Origin: JAHEME01 sp034435035
GTDB lineage: Bacteria; Chloroflexota; Anaerolineae; Aggregatilineales; UBA3940
Assembly (NCBI GenBank): GCA_034435035.1
Contig: DAOTXW010000046.1
Span: 18,382 to 82,381 of the forward strand
Direction of reading: 5' to 3'
DNA: 64,000 bases
In this document: positions 25,334 to 33,368 of the stretch, piece by piece
Layout of the letters: every line of letters starts with the position of its first letter
How positions within the stretch are numbered: the first letter of the stretch is position 1
Position numbers and translations under genes: made by a program
Notes under the pieces: model-generated
Told to the model about the DNA's origin: nothing
Databases searched by the model: none
What the model saw: only the letters and a program-made list of their open reading frames with translations

Positions 25334-26167
25334 TTAAATCCGCAGCAGGGCCATCGCCTGTTCCGGCGAGGCGCCCTCGTGGACGATCGCCATCAAGGCG
25401 CGGGTCATCGCGGCCGGGTTGGGGTGCTGAATCACATTGCGCCCGTATACGATGCCCCTGGCTCCCTGCTGCATGACCTCGTAGGTGCGCTGCAGGATCT
25501 CCTGTTCGGAGGCTCTGCCGCCTCCCCGCACCAGCACCGGTGCCTCGCCGGCGACTTCGATCACGCGGTGGTAATCCGCGGGGTTATCCGTCGGGTCGGC
25601 CTTGATCACGTCCGCGCCCAGCTCGACGGCCTGCCGCACCAGCGGCACGATCCGGGCCGGGTTGCCATCCACCATGTAGCCGCCGGCCTGCTCGTTGGGC
25701 CGCATGACCAGCGGCTCCACCATCAGCGGCATGCCGTAGCGCTCGCAGACCGGCTTGAGCCGGGCCACATTCTGCACACACTGGTGGTGCACCTCTGGCT
25801 GATCGGGGATCAGGAAGATGTTGACCACCACGCAGGCCGCATCCAGCCGGAGGGCCTGCTCGACGGCCTCCTCGATCAGTGCGCTGAACAGCGTGCGCGG
25901 CAGGGTTTCCCCGTAGACGTTCGCCACGTCCGTCCTCAGCACCAGCGACGGCTTCTGCCGCCCCGGGATGCCCTGCAGCAGCGGAGCCTGCCCGGGGCTG
26001 AGCTGGATCGCGTCGGGGCCAGCCGCCACGATGGCCGCGACGGCGCGGCGCATATCCTCGATCCCGCCCAGGAAGCTGGCTTCGTTGAAGCAGCCATGAT
26101 CGATGGCGACATCGAAGCATTTGCCGTCGGCGGCCAGCAGGCGTTTCAGGCGCGGAGAGTCATTCAT
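25334..26167 (-). CDS. Class I aldolase, DhnA/FbaB/LsrF family
   Basis: A 277-residue Schiff-base aldolase with the DHG motif (D23-H24-G25), predicted catalytic K189 (GADVIKADPTD) and phosphate-binding VRGGGRAS plus GRNV. Family members cleave fructose 1,6-bisphosphate, fructose 1-phosphate-like or related ketose phosphates. The PfkB kinase gene lies 59 bp upstream in transcription order, so kinase and aldolase probably act in sequence on one ketose. All catalytic landmarks are intact, unlike the homologue at 14030-14800. Confidence 0.85.
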   Translation of the reverse strand: MNDSPRLKRLLAADGKCFDVAIDHGCFNEASFLGGIEDMRRAVAAIVAAGPDAIQLSPGQAPLLQGIPGRQKPSLVLRTDVANVYGETLPRTLFSALIEEAVEQALRLDAACVVVNIFLIPDQPEVHHQCVQNVARLKPVCERYGMPLMVEPLVMRPNEQAGGYMVDGNPARIVPLVRQAVELGADVIKADPTDNPADYHRVIEVAGEAPVLVRGGGRASEQEILQRTYEVMQQGARGIVYGRNVIQHPNPAAMTRALMAIVHEGASPEQAMALLRI

Positions 26168-26226
26168 CCCTTATCCATCCTCTGGCGCGGGGGAGGGCGG
26201 GGATCCTTCCCCCATCACATCACCCG

Positions 26227-27180
26227 CTACAGCGAACGCAGGCTGGCCGTCTCCATGAAGGCCAGCGTCTGCTCCATCGAGGTGGTCCTGCCGGATGCGC
26301 CCACCCCGGTCACACACAGCGCAGCTACCGCATTGGCCAGGCGGGCGGTGCGCTCCAGCGGCCAGCCCTCGTACACTCCGGCGATGAAGCCGGCGGCGAA
26401 GGAGTCGCCGGCGCCGGTGGTATCCACCGCATCGACCTGGAAGGCGGGCAGACGGATCGTCTGGCCGCTTCGATCCATCACGAAACAGCCGCGCGCGGCC
26501 ATCTTCAGGGCAGCCGTCCCCACACCGTGATCGATCAGCCAGCGGGCCACGTCCTCCGGCCTGTCCTGCCCGGAAACGCCCTGCGCCTCCTCCAGCGTCG
26601 GGACGAAGTAATCCAGGTGAGGCAGGCACGGCTCCAGCCGGCTCCAGCGCCCGGTGTCATCCCAGACCGTGTCGAGGAAAGTGATCACCCCCCTTGACCG
26701 GGCGTAGGCCAGCAGGTCGGCAGTGGGCTGACCATCCAGGCCCGGCATCACCAGGGCGCCGGCCACATGCAGGATGGCGGCGCGGTCGATCACCACCGGG
26801 TCGATGTCATCTTGCGTCAGGCAGGCGTTGGCGCCGATGTAATGCACAAAGCTGCGCTCGCCGTCCGGGTTGATCATCACCATCGTGGCCGAGGTGCCCA
26901 CCCGGGGGTCGCGCTGAACGCCGCGCGCCCCGATGTGGCGCTCGGCCAGGGCGCTGATCAGAAAATCGCCGAAGGCATCCGTGCCCACCCGGCCGATCAC
27001 CTCGACCGGCAGGCCCAGCCTGGCCAGCGCGGTCGCCGTATTGATGGCGCAGCCGCCGGTGTGCAGGCCCATCTCCTCCACCAGCACCAGCTTGCCCGGC
27101 ACCGGCAGGCTGGCGACGGGTCGCCCGACCACGTCGGCCACCATGATTCCCAGACAGACGATGGGCTGAGTGCCGCGCAT
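26227..27180 (-). CDS. PfkB-family carbohydrate kinase
   Basis: A 317-residue ribokinase-fold kinase with HTGGCAINTATALARLG near the N-terminus and the catalytic motif DTTGAGDSFAAGFIAG near residue 255. It differs clearly from the PfkB protein at 4203-5177. It lies between a GHMP kinase (upstream in transcription) and the class I aldolase. A ketohexokinase-type C1 phosphorylation followed by aldol cleavage is an attractive but unproven role. Confidence 0.87.
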   Translation of the reverse strand: MRGTQPIVCLGIMVADVVGRPVASLPVPGKLVLVEEMGLHTGGCAINTATALARLGLPVEVIGRVGTDAFGDFLISALAERHIGARGVQRDPRVGTSATMVMINPDGERSFVHYIGANACLTQDDIDPVVIDRAAILHVAGALVMPGLDGQPTADLLAYARSRGVITFLDTVWDDTGRWSRLEPCLPHLDYFVPTLEEAQGVSGQDRPEDVARWLIDHGVGTAALKMAARGCFVMDRSGQTIRLPAFQVDAVDTTGAGDSFAAGFIAGVYEGWPLERTARLANAVAALCVTGVGASGRTTSMEQTLAFMETASLRSL

Positions 27181-27192
27181 CTCAATCGCCCT

Positions 27193-28299
27193 TTATATGC
27201 CCTGACGTTCCCGATCCGCCCAGCGCTCGCTTTCGGAACGCCGGTCATGCTCCCAGATCCGCAGCCCGTAGCGGCTGAGATAGATCGGGATGCTCTTGAA
27301 CAACGGGTTATCCGCCTCGATCTCGCGGATCATCGCCCGCTTGGTTGAGGATCGCTCATCGCACAGCAGGGTCACCGATCCGCCTTCGCCGCCCGCCCCG
27401 TTGACCTTCCAGCCGAGCGCGCTGTGCTCGCGGGCAATCTCGATCACGCGATGCACATCCGGCCCGATCAGGTCGGGGTGGAGCCGGCCCTGCGCGTCGG
27501 TGTTGGCGATCATGGCGCGGCCCAGGCCGGCGAAGTCGCCCGCGTACAGCGCATCGCGGGACGGGATCGCGGTGGCCCGCAGGTCGGCGATCTGCTTGCA
27601 GTCCGGCCCGGCGTTCTCCAGATCGCGGATCACCTTGACATGCACATCGGAGGAGCTGTGCGATTTGCCCAGATAGATCAGCACCAGCCGCCGCTCCAGC
27701 TCCCACCAGGTGGCATTGGGGATCAGGATCGGGGAGACCGAGGCGTGCGGATACTTGAACATCTCGATGTAGTTGATCCCGCCGTAGGCCGAGCACAGCT
27801 GATCCTGGATGCCGCACTGCTGCTGCAGGTCCTGAGTTTCCACGGCCTGGGCGGTATAGGCGACCTCGTGCGAGGTCAGGCGGCCCGGCGTCAGGCAGTC
27901 CAGCGCGCCGATCAGGGCGACCGTCACCGCGGCGGAGGTGCCAGTCGATGCGCCTGCCGGCGCTTCCGAGAAGATGGTCACTTCAAAGGCCAGGTTATCG
28001 GGGACGCCCATGCGCTGGATGGCGGCTTCCAGCAGCGGGTGCTTGATCCAGTGGTTCTGTTCCGGATGCATCACGTAGCGCTGGCCGAAGTTTTCGGCGT
28101 TGATGATGATCCGGTCCTGCTGGCTGCCGTCCAGCGGGTACACGTCAATCTGCACTTCGGCGTAGGGGTAAACGCCGATGTTGAAGATCCGGCCATACTC
28201 GGCGAACCAGGTATCCGTCCAGCCGCCGTTGTCGCAGATGCGGATCGGGGCCACCGCGTTGATGGTTCGCAGGGGCCGCCGCCCTACTTCAGTCTTCAC
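27193..28299 (-). CDS. GHMP-family sugar kinase
   Basis: A 368-residue kinase of the galactokinase/heptokinase/fucokinase type. Motif 1 is APIRICDNGGWTDT, the ATP-binding motif 2 is APAGASTGTSAAV, and motif 3 is NGAGGEGGSV. Such kinases phosphorylate aldoses, often at the anomeric carbon. I place the start at GTG 28299, with GGAGGT five bases upstream; a longer reading to 28365 runs into the preceding gene. It overlaps the DUF4432 gene by 11 bp, indicating translational coupling with an anomer-handling protein. Confidence 0.85.
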   Translation of the reverse strand: MKTEVGRRPLRTINAVAPIRICDNGGWTDTWFAEYGRIFNIGVYPYAEVQIDVYPLDGSQQDRIIINAENFGQRYVMHPEQNHWIKHPLLEAAIQRMGVPDNLAFEVTIFSEAPAGASTGTSAAVTVALIGALDCLTPGRLTSHEVAYTAQAVETQDLQQQCGIQDQLCSAYGGINYIEMFKYPHASVSPILIPNATWWELERRLVLIYLGKSHSSSDVHVKVIRDLENAGPDCKQIADLRATAIPSRDALYAGDFAGLGRAMIANTDAQGRLHPDLIGPDVHRVIEIAREHSALGWKVNGAGGEGGSVTLLCDERSSTKRAMIREIEADNPLFKSIPIYLSRYGLRIWEHDRRSESERWADRERQGI

Positions 28300-29338
28300 G
28301 AATGACCTCCAGATCGATCGCGTAGATGAGCGCCTCGCCGGGCTGCAGGGTGCGCAGCGTCCCACGCTGGCGCTCGGCGGCGCGCCCTTCCACGTAGCAG
28401 TTGGCGGGTTCGATGCCCAGCACGTGGACTCCGGCGCCGGGCATCTTCCACTCGACCAGCCGGGGGAGGGTGTCTGTTGCCCAGGTCAGCCGCACCGAGA
28501 GGGCGCAGGCCCCGCCGCCGGGCAGCGGGAAACGCGGGTTGCGGACGGTCGCGCTCGCCCGGCCTCCGGAATCGACGGTCAGGTCTTCGTGGTAGTAGAC
28601 GCGCTCGCGGTAGCCGGGCTGCGGCGCCTGCCAGCGATCATAGCCCTCCAGCGGCGTCTCCGGCTCGCGCGGGATGACCCGCCGCGAGGGGAACCGCACT
28701 TCCGTCTCCTCGCTCAGCAGCGGGAAGCCGAAGTTGAAGTGATACAGGATCATATGCGGGACCGGCTCAAAGCCCAGGTTCTCCACCGTGTCGCGCAGCG
28801 CGATCCGGTTCTCGCCCAGGCGGCTGGCGATCTGCCGGGTCAGGCGCAGGCTCTCGCGGAAGATGGCGGTTTCCTCGATCACGCCGCTGACGGTCATCTC
28901 GTACTCGTCGCCGATCCAGCGGCCTACGGCGGCGACCTGCCGCGCCGGCAGATGGTGGGCGCGCCCGTGCAGCGGGAGAATCTGGCCCTCCTCCTCGCCG
29001 GGGGAGCCGACATGCGTCAGCCCGCAGGTCATCAGCAGCCCGCCGGCGGCCGTGCGCAGCCATTCCGCGCCGGAGGCATCGTAGAAAGCCGGGTGCGCCT
29101 CGCCGTTGGCCGACTGCCAGCACAGGGGCACGCCGCCGAACGCAGCCGACGTGATATCCAGCCCACGCCCCGGCACGACGGTGTAAGACAGGCCGGCGCC
29201 GGTGCGCACCCGGACGTGCTCAACCCCGGCTTCAGGGCCTTCGCTCCACGTCTGGCGGCGCACCCCGCCGATCTGCTCCACCCGCCCGATGCGGGCCTCC
29301 AGCTCGCGCCGGGCCCAGGTGCGGCCATAAAGTCGCAT
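28289..29338 (-). CDS. DUF4432 family protein, aldose 1-epimerase-like
   Basis: A 349-residue beta-sandwich protein of the galactose mutarotase-like superfamily (DUF4432). It carries VVPGRGLDITSAAFGG, PLHGRAHHLPA and LYHFNFGFPLL, where the His residues fit the mutarotase active-site region. It probably interconverts sugar anomers. The ATG at 29338 lies 4 bp after the lyxose isomerase stop, and its 3' end overlaps the GHMP kinase. A mutarotase feeding an anomer-specific GHMP kinase makes sense functionally. Confidence 0.8.
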   Translation of the reverse strand: MRLYGRTWARRELEARIGRVEQIGGVRRQTWSEGPEAGVEHVRVRTGAGLSYTVVPGRGLDITSAAFGGVPLCWQSANGEAHPAFYDASGAEWLRTAAGGLLMTCGLTHVGSPGEEEGQILPLHGRAHHLPARQVAAVGRWIGDEYEMTVSGVIEETAIFRESLRLTRQIASRLGENRIALRDTVENLGFEPVPHMILYHFNFGFPLLSEETEVRFPSRRVIPREPETPLEGYDRWQAPQPGYRERVYYHEDLTVDSGGRASATVRNPRFPLPGGGACALSVRLTWATDTLPRLVEWKMPGAGVHVLGIEPANCYVEGRAAERQRGTLRTLQPGEALIYAIDLEVIRED

Positions 29339-29342
29339 GGCG

Positions 29343-29891
29343 TCAGTCCTCGACGATCTCCGGGATGCGCTTGATGCGCGGATCGGTGAAGTAGTCCGAC
29401 TCGTCGCGGCTGGTGCTGGAGAACTCCGAGACGATCGCGCCCTCGTCGCCCGCCTGGAACCAGTGGAGCGTATTGGGCGGGATGGTGTACTGGTCGCCGG
29501 GATGCAGCTCGATCTCATGGAAGACCGTGTAATATGGCTCGCTGCCTGCCGGCACGCGCCCCTTATAGCCCGGCGTCGGCTCGCCTTCGACGTAGAGCCA
29601 TACGTTGCCCCAGCGGCAGCGGAAGGTCTCCATCTTGCCGGGCTGCCCGCCGACCGACGGGTGGCGGTGCTCCGGGCAGGTCTGGCGGGGGAACATGATC
29701 AGTTCTTTGGCGCAGTAGCGGTCGGTGTTGACGTAGACGACCAGCTCCAGGCCCGTGCGTTCCAGCTCGCCCAGCCCGAACTCGGCGATCTCGATATGGC
29801 TGCGTTCTTCGGGTGTCAGCCGGATCCCGACGCGATCCAGCATGGCGGCGGCGCGATCCTGCGCCTTCTTCACCTCGCTGCGCTTGATCAT
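29343..29891 (-). CDS. D-lyxose isomerase-like cupin (DUF1498 family)
   Basis: A 182-residue cupin matching the D-lyxose ketol-isomerase family in length and motifs. Predicted metal ligands are H75 and H77 (CPEHRHPS), E88 (GKMETF) and H143 (TLHWFQAG). These enzymes convert D-lyxose to D-xylulose and D-mannose to D-fructose with Mn2+. Its ATG overlaps the xylulokinase stop (ATGA) and has a strong GGGAGGG site. Production of xylulose for the adjacent xylulokinase is the natural reading, so lyxose and xylose would converge. Confidence 0.87.
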   Translation of the reverse strand: MIKRSEVKKAQDRAAAMLDRVGIRLTPEERSHIEIAEFGLGELERTGLELVVYVNTDRYCAKELIMFPRQTCPEHRHPSVGGQPGKMETFRCRWGNVWLYVEGEPTPGYKGRVPAGSEPYYTVFHEIELHPGDQYTIPPNTLHWFQAGDEGAIVSEFSSTSRDESDYFTDPRIKRIPEIVED

Positions 29892-31453
29892 CGTTTCCCT
29901 CCCTGATGGCTGTAGTCTCTTGCTCCGGACTGGCTCATATGCTTCTCGGCGGCCTGGCCCAGCGCGGCGAACTCCGCGGCCAGGGCAGGGTACAGCGCCC
30001 GGTAGCGCGGGTAGAAATCGGCATAGGCGCTGGAGGCTGCCGGATCGGGCTGCGTCTGGCCGGTGATTCGGATCGTGGCGGCGCAGGCTGCTTCGACGGT
30101 CGGGAACAGGCCCGCCGCGACGCCGGCGCACAGCGCCGCGCCAAAGGCAGCGCCCTCGGTGGTGTTGACGGTGACCAGCTCGGCGCCCAGCACGTCGGCC
30201 AGGATCTGCCGCCACAGCGGGCTGCGTGTGCCCCCGCCGGAGGCGCGCACCTGGCGGATGGCGCCCAGGCCGGCATTCTGGATGAGCGTGAAGCTGTCTT
30301 TCAGGCCGAAGGCCACGCCCTCCAGCACGGCGCGGGTCAGGTGAGCCTGCCCGTGGCGGACGGTCAGGCCGACGAATGCGCCGCGGGCCAGCGGATCGGG
30401 GTAGGGGGTGCGCTCGCCGGTCAGGTAGGGCAGGAACAGCAGACCCTCGCTGCCGGGCGGGACCTGCGCCGCCGGGGCGGTCAGATCGTCGAAGCTGACG
30501 CCGGGCGCCAGCGAATCGCGGTACCACTGCAGGCTGCCCGCCGCGCTGAGCATGACGCCCATGAAGTGCCAGCGCCCCGGGACGGCATGGCAGAAGGCAT
30601 GCAGGCGGCCCTCCGGCTCGATCAGCGGGCCGGGGGTGGTGGCGAACACCACCCCTGATGTGCCGAGCGTCAGGGCTACAATGCCTGGCTCCACCGCGCC
30701 CACTCCGGTGGCCTGCGCGGCCTGATCGCCGCCGCCGCCGACCACCGGCGTGCCCGCCCGCAGACCGGTCTGCGCGGCAGCCTCGGCGCTGACATGCCCG
30801 GTGATCTCCGGGCCTTCGAAGGTGGGCGGCAGCCATGCCGGCGGGATGCCGAGCCTGTCCAGCACTTCCGGCGACCAGGCGCGCTCCCTGAGATCGAACA
30901 GGATCGTCCCGGAGCCGTCCGCCTTATCCATGGCGTACCCGCCGGTCAGGCGGAAGCGGGCATAATCTTTGGGCAGCAGGATGTGCCGGGCGCGGCGGTA
31001 GACCTCCGGCTCATGCTGCTGCACCCACAGGATCTTGGGCGCCGTGAAGCCTGTCAGCGCATCATTGCCGGTGATCTGGATCAGCCGCTCACGGCCCAGC
31101 CGCTCGCGGATCTGGTCACACTGCTCGCCGGTGCGCTGATCGTTCCACAGGATAGCCGGGCGCAGGACGCTGCCCGCCTCATCCAGCAGCACCAGGCCGT
31201 GCATCTGCCCCGTCAGGCCGATGGCAGCCACGTCGTCGCCGGTCGCGCCGGCGGCCTTCAGCGCCCCCTGGATGCTGGCGACGGTCCCCTGCCACCATTC
31301 ATGGGGATCCTGTTCGGACCACAGCGGGCGCGGGGTGGAAAGGGTCAGCGGGGTGGTCACGCTGCTGACCACGTCGCCGCCTTCGTTGATTAACAGGGCT
31401 TTCGCGCCGGTCGTCGAAACATCAATGCCCAGCAGCAGGCGTTGGCCGGTCAT
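29888..31453 (-). CDS. xylB: Xylulokinase
   Basis: A 521-residue FGGY-family kinase. It starts LLGIDVSTTGAKALL, has the substrate motif TGQMHGLVLLD and the catalytic Asp in GGGGDQAAQATGVG. It phosphorylates D-xylulose to xylulose 5-phosphate. ATG 31453 is preferred over an in-frame ATG five codons upstream because a GGGGGA site lies at the right distance. It follows xylA after a hairpin-containing 104-bp gap and overlaps the lyxose isomerase gene. Confidence 0.93.
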   Translation of the reverse strand: MTGQRLLLGIDVSTTGAKALLINEGGDVVSSVTTPLTLSTPRPLWSEQDPHEWWQGTVASIQGALKAAGATGDDVAAIGLTGQMHGLVLLDEAGSVLRPAILWNDQRTGEQCDQIRERLGRERLIQITGNDALTGFTAPKILWVQQHEPEVYRRARHILLPKDYARFRLTGGYAMDKADGSGTILFDLRERAWSPEVLDRLGIPPAWLPPTFEGPEITGHVSAEAAAQTGLRAGTPVVGGGGDQAAQATGVGAVEPGIVALTLGTSGVVFATTPGPLIEPEGRLHAFCHAVPGRWHFMGVMLSAAGSLQWYRDSLAPGVSFDDLTAPAAQVPPGSEGLLFLPYLTGERTPYPDPLARGAFVGLTVRHGQAHLTRAVLEGVAFGLKDSFTLIQNAGLGAIRQVRASGGGTRSPLWRQILADVLGAELVTVNTTEGAAFGAALCAGVAAGLFPTVEAACAATIRITGQTQPDPAASSAYADFYPRYRALYPALAAEFAALGQAAEKHMSQSGARDYSHQGGKR

Positions 31454-31498
31454 AGGACTGTCCCCCACTCAGGCTGAACAGGTACGCGCCGGCTCGAT

Positions 31499-31532
31499 CC
31501 GGCAGGGGTACCGCAAGACGGGCGCCTGCCGG
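31499..31532 (-). terminator. Hairpin between xylA and xylB
   Basis: 8-bp arms CCGGCAGG / CCTGCCGG with an 18-base loop, in the gap after xylA. There is no T-run; it may tune xylB levels or protect the xylA 3' end. Confidence 0.4.
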
Positions 31533-31557
31533 GCCAGCGCAGCCATCCGCCGGGCGG

Positions 31558-32727
31558 CTATCTTACGCCCAGCAGCAGCTCAACGGTGAGCTGGTCGAGT
31601 CGTTCATAGTGCAGGCCGCGTGCCCCCAGCGCGACGCGGTCGAAGCTGGCGTTCTTGAGCGCCGCGGCCCGCTCCCGGGTGTAGCCGCCCAGCAGACTGG
31701 CGGCGGCGGGATCCTGCGCACCGATCTCGGTCAGCAGGGCCTGAATCTCCGGGTTGGCGTTGAACTGGCGGGCCTTTTCCTTGAGGATCAGGTAGGTCCG
31801 CATGCAGCCGCGGGCGAAGTCCCTGACGCCTTCATAATCCTCGGTTCGGTAAGCGTGGGCGTCGAAGTGGCGGCTGCCCTGGTAGCCGACATCCTCCAGC
31901 AGCTTGACCAGGAAGAAGGCGCTCTTGGGGTTGTGAGCGCCGAAGCGAAAGTCCTGGTCGTAGCGGCCAAACGATTGATCGTTCAGGTCGATGTGGAACA
32001 ACTTGCCGGCTTCCCATGCCTGCGCGACGCCGTGCGTGAAGTTCAGGCCGGCCATGTGCTCATGCGCGACTTCCGGGTTGACGCCCACCATGTCGGGGTG
32101 ATCCAGCGTGGCGATGAAAGCCAGCATATGCCCGGTGGTAGAGTTATAAATGTCGCCGCGCGGCTCGTTCGGCTTGGCCTCCAGCGCGAACTTCAGGTCA
32201 TAGCCCTGGTCGATGACATAGTCGCACAGGAAGTTCATCGCCTCGCGGGTGCGCTTGATCGCCTCGACCGGGTCTTTGCTGGCGTCCGTCTCGGTGCCTT
32301 CGCGTCCACCCCAGAACACATAGACCTTCGCGCCCAGTTCCACGCCCAGATCGATGGCCTGCATGGTTTTTTGCAGCGCGTAGGCCCGCACGCGGGCGTC
32401 GTTGGCCGTGAAGGCGCCGTCCTTGAAGGCCGGATCGCTGAAGAGGTTGGTAGTTGCCATCGGCACCACCAGGCCGGTATCAGCCAGGGCCTTTTTGAAG
32501 TCACGCACAATCTGATCGCGCTCGGCGGGGGTGGCGTCGATGGGCACCAGATCGTTATCGTGCAGGTTGACGCCGTAGGCGCCCACCTCGGCCAGCAGGT
32601 GCACCAGCTCGACCGGGGTCAACGCGCCACGCACCGGCCCGCCGAAGGGATCGCGCCCGATGTTGCCCACTGTCCACAGACCGAACGTGAATTTGTCAGC
32701 TGGTTTGGGTTGGTACGCGTCCGGCAT
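31558..32727 (-). CDS. xylA: Xylose isomerase (actinobacterial-type, class I)
   Basis: Converts D-xylose to D-xylulose. The 389-residue length is typical of the short class. Key motifs are LHDNDLVP with catalytic H56, FWGGREGTE, the metal motif ALEAKPNEPRGD, GVNPEVAHEHMAGLNF and HIDLNDQSFGRYDQDFRFG. The usual EPKPNEP has Ala in place of the first Pro, which should be tolerated. GAGG precedes the ATG. With xylB, the ROK repressor and the ABC importer it forms a complete xylose module. Confidence 0.96.
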   Translation of the reverse strand: MPDAYQPKPADKFTFGLWTVGNIGRDPFGGPVRGALTPVELVHLLAEVGAYGVNLHDNDLVPIDATPAERDQIVRDFKKALADTGLVVPMATTNLFSDPAFKDGAFTANDARVRAYALQKTMQAIDLGVELGAKVYVFWGGREGTETDASKDPVEAIKRTREAMNFLCDYVIDQGYDLKFALEAKPNEPRGDIYNSTTGHMLAFIATLDHPDMVGVNPEVAHEHMAGLNFTHGVAQAWEAGKLFHIDLNDQSFGRYDQDFRFGAHNPKSAFFLVKLLEDVGYQGSRHFDAHAYRTEDYEGVRDFARGCMRTYLILKEKARQFNANPEIQALLTEIGAQDPAAASLLGGYTRERAAALKNASFDRVALGARGLHYERLDQLTVELLLGVR

Positions 32728-32771
32728 GAGTCAACCTCACTGGTATTAAAGAGGGCAGAAACTGGTGATAG

Positions 32772-32787
32772 CGCCTCGTATGAGGCG
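32772..32787 (-). terminator. Short hairpin after the small membrane protein gene
   Basis: 6-bp arms CGCCTC / GAGGCG with loop GTAT, six bases past the stop codon of the - strand membrane protein. The stem is small and has no T-run. Confidence 0.3.
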
Positions 32788-32792
32788 TGTGG

Positions 32793-33254
32793 CTATTCTC
32801 TGGCTCCCGCTTCCAGGCTGTGGGCCGCGGCGCGATCGTTTCTGCTGTTCTGGTTGCTGCGGCGCGGGCTGATATGGCTCCACACGATGAAGGACAGCGT
32901 TGAGAACAGCAGGACGTGAAAGCCAATCCGGTACAACACGATCGTGAAGGGCTGGAACATCCCGATAATGCCCAACGCGATGCCTGCCAGGATCACCGTC
33001 TCGATGGGCCGATAGACCCGCTCCTGGATGCGGCCGTTGAGCGCGCGCGCCACCAGGAAGATCGAGAAGATGAAGGTCAGGATAATCGCCACAAAAATGG
33101 TGAGGAACGGGATCGCCAGCAGGAAGATGTTGGTCTCCATCTGCTCAGGGTCGATCAGCAGCCCTCCAACTGGCCTGAAGATTGCGCCGATGATGAACAG
33201 CACCAGCGCGGCGATCAGCAGCCCAAACGGCAGTCGAGCGGGTTTCTGGGTCAT
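32793..33254 (-). CDS. Small membrane protein of unknown function
   Basis: A 153-residue hydrophobic protein not recognised by family. Helices are likely at about 10-30, 43-67, 86-102 and 106-125, with a polar Arg/Asn/Ser-rich tail. ATG 33254 is chosen, GAGG being seven bases upstream; TTG 33260 is the alternative. It sits in the xylose operon between xylA and a Gfo/Idh/MocA gene, flanked by hairpins on both sides. No transport or enzyme motif is visible. Confidence 0.65.
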   Translation of the reverse strand: MTQKPARLPFGLLIAALVLFIIGAIFRPVGGLLIDPEQMETNIFLLAIPFLTIFVAIILTFIFSIFLVARALNGRIQERVYRPIETVILAGIALGIIGMFQPFTIVLYRIGFHVLLFSTLSFIVWSHISPRRSNQNSRNDRAAAHSLEAGARE

Positions 33255-33273
33255 AGTCAAGCCTCGTTTTCGG

Positions 33274-33301
33274 GCCGGGGGCGGGGCGTCCCGCCCCCGG
33301 C
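33274..33301 (-). terminator. Strong intercistronic hairpin
   Basis: Perfect 12-bp arms GCCGGGGGCGGG / CCCGCCCCCGGC with loop GCGT, between the Gfo/Idh/MocA gene and the membrane protein gene. Confidence 0.55.
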
Positions 33302-33368
33302 GGAGCGGATGCGGCGGCTGATGTTTCGCGGCGCCAAGCGCGCCGGGGATCGGGCCAGCCGCAGGGCA

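Noticed and set aside
26190..26215. Hairpin in the gap between aldolase and PfkB genes
   Set aside because: The G-rich and C-rich tracts pair only imperfectly, with a mismatch in the RNA of the coding strand; too weak to list.
24395..26530. Open frame of about 710 codons on the + strand
   Set aside because: Antisense to the xylose isomerase-like, aldolase and PfkB genes, whose motifs are unmistakable.
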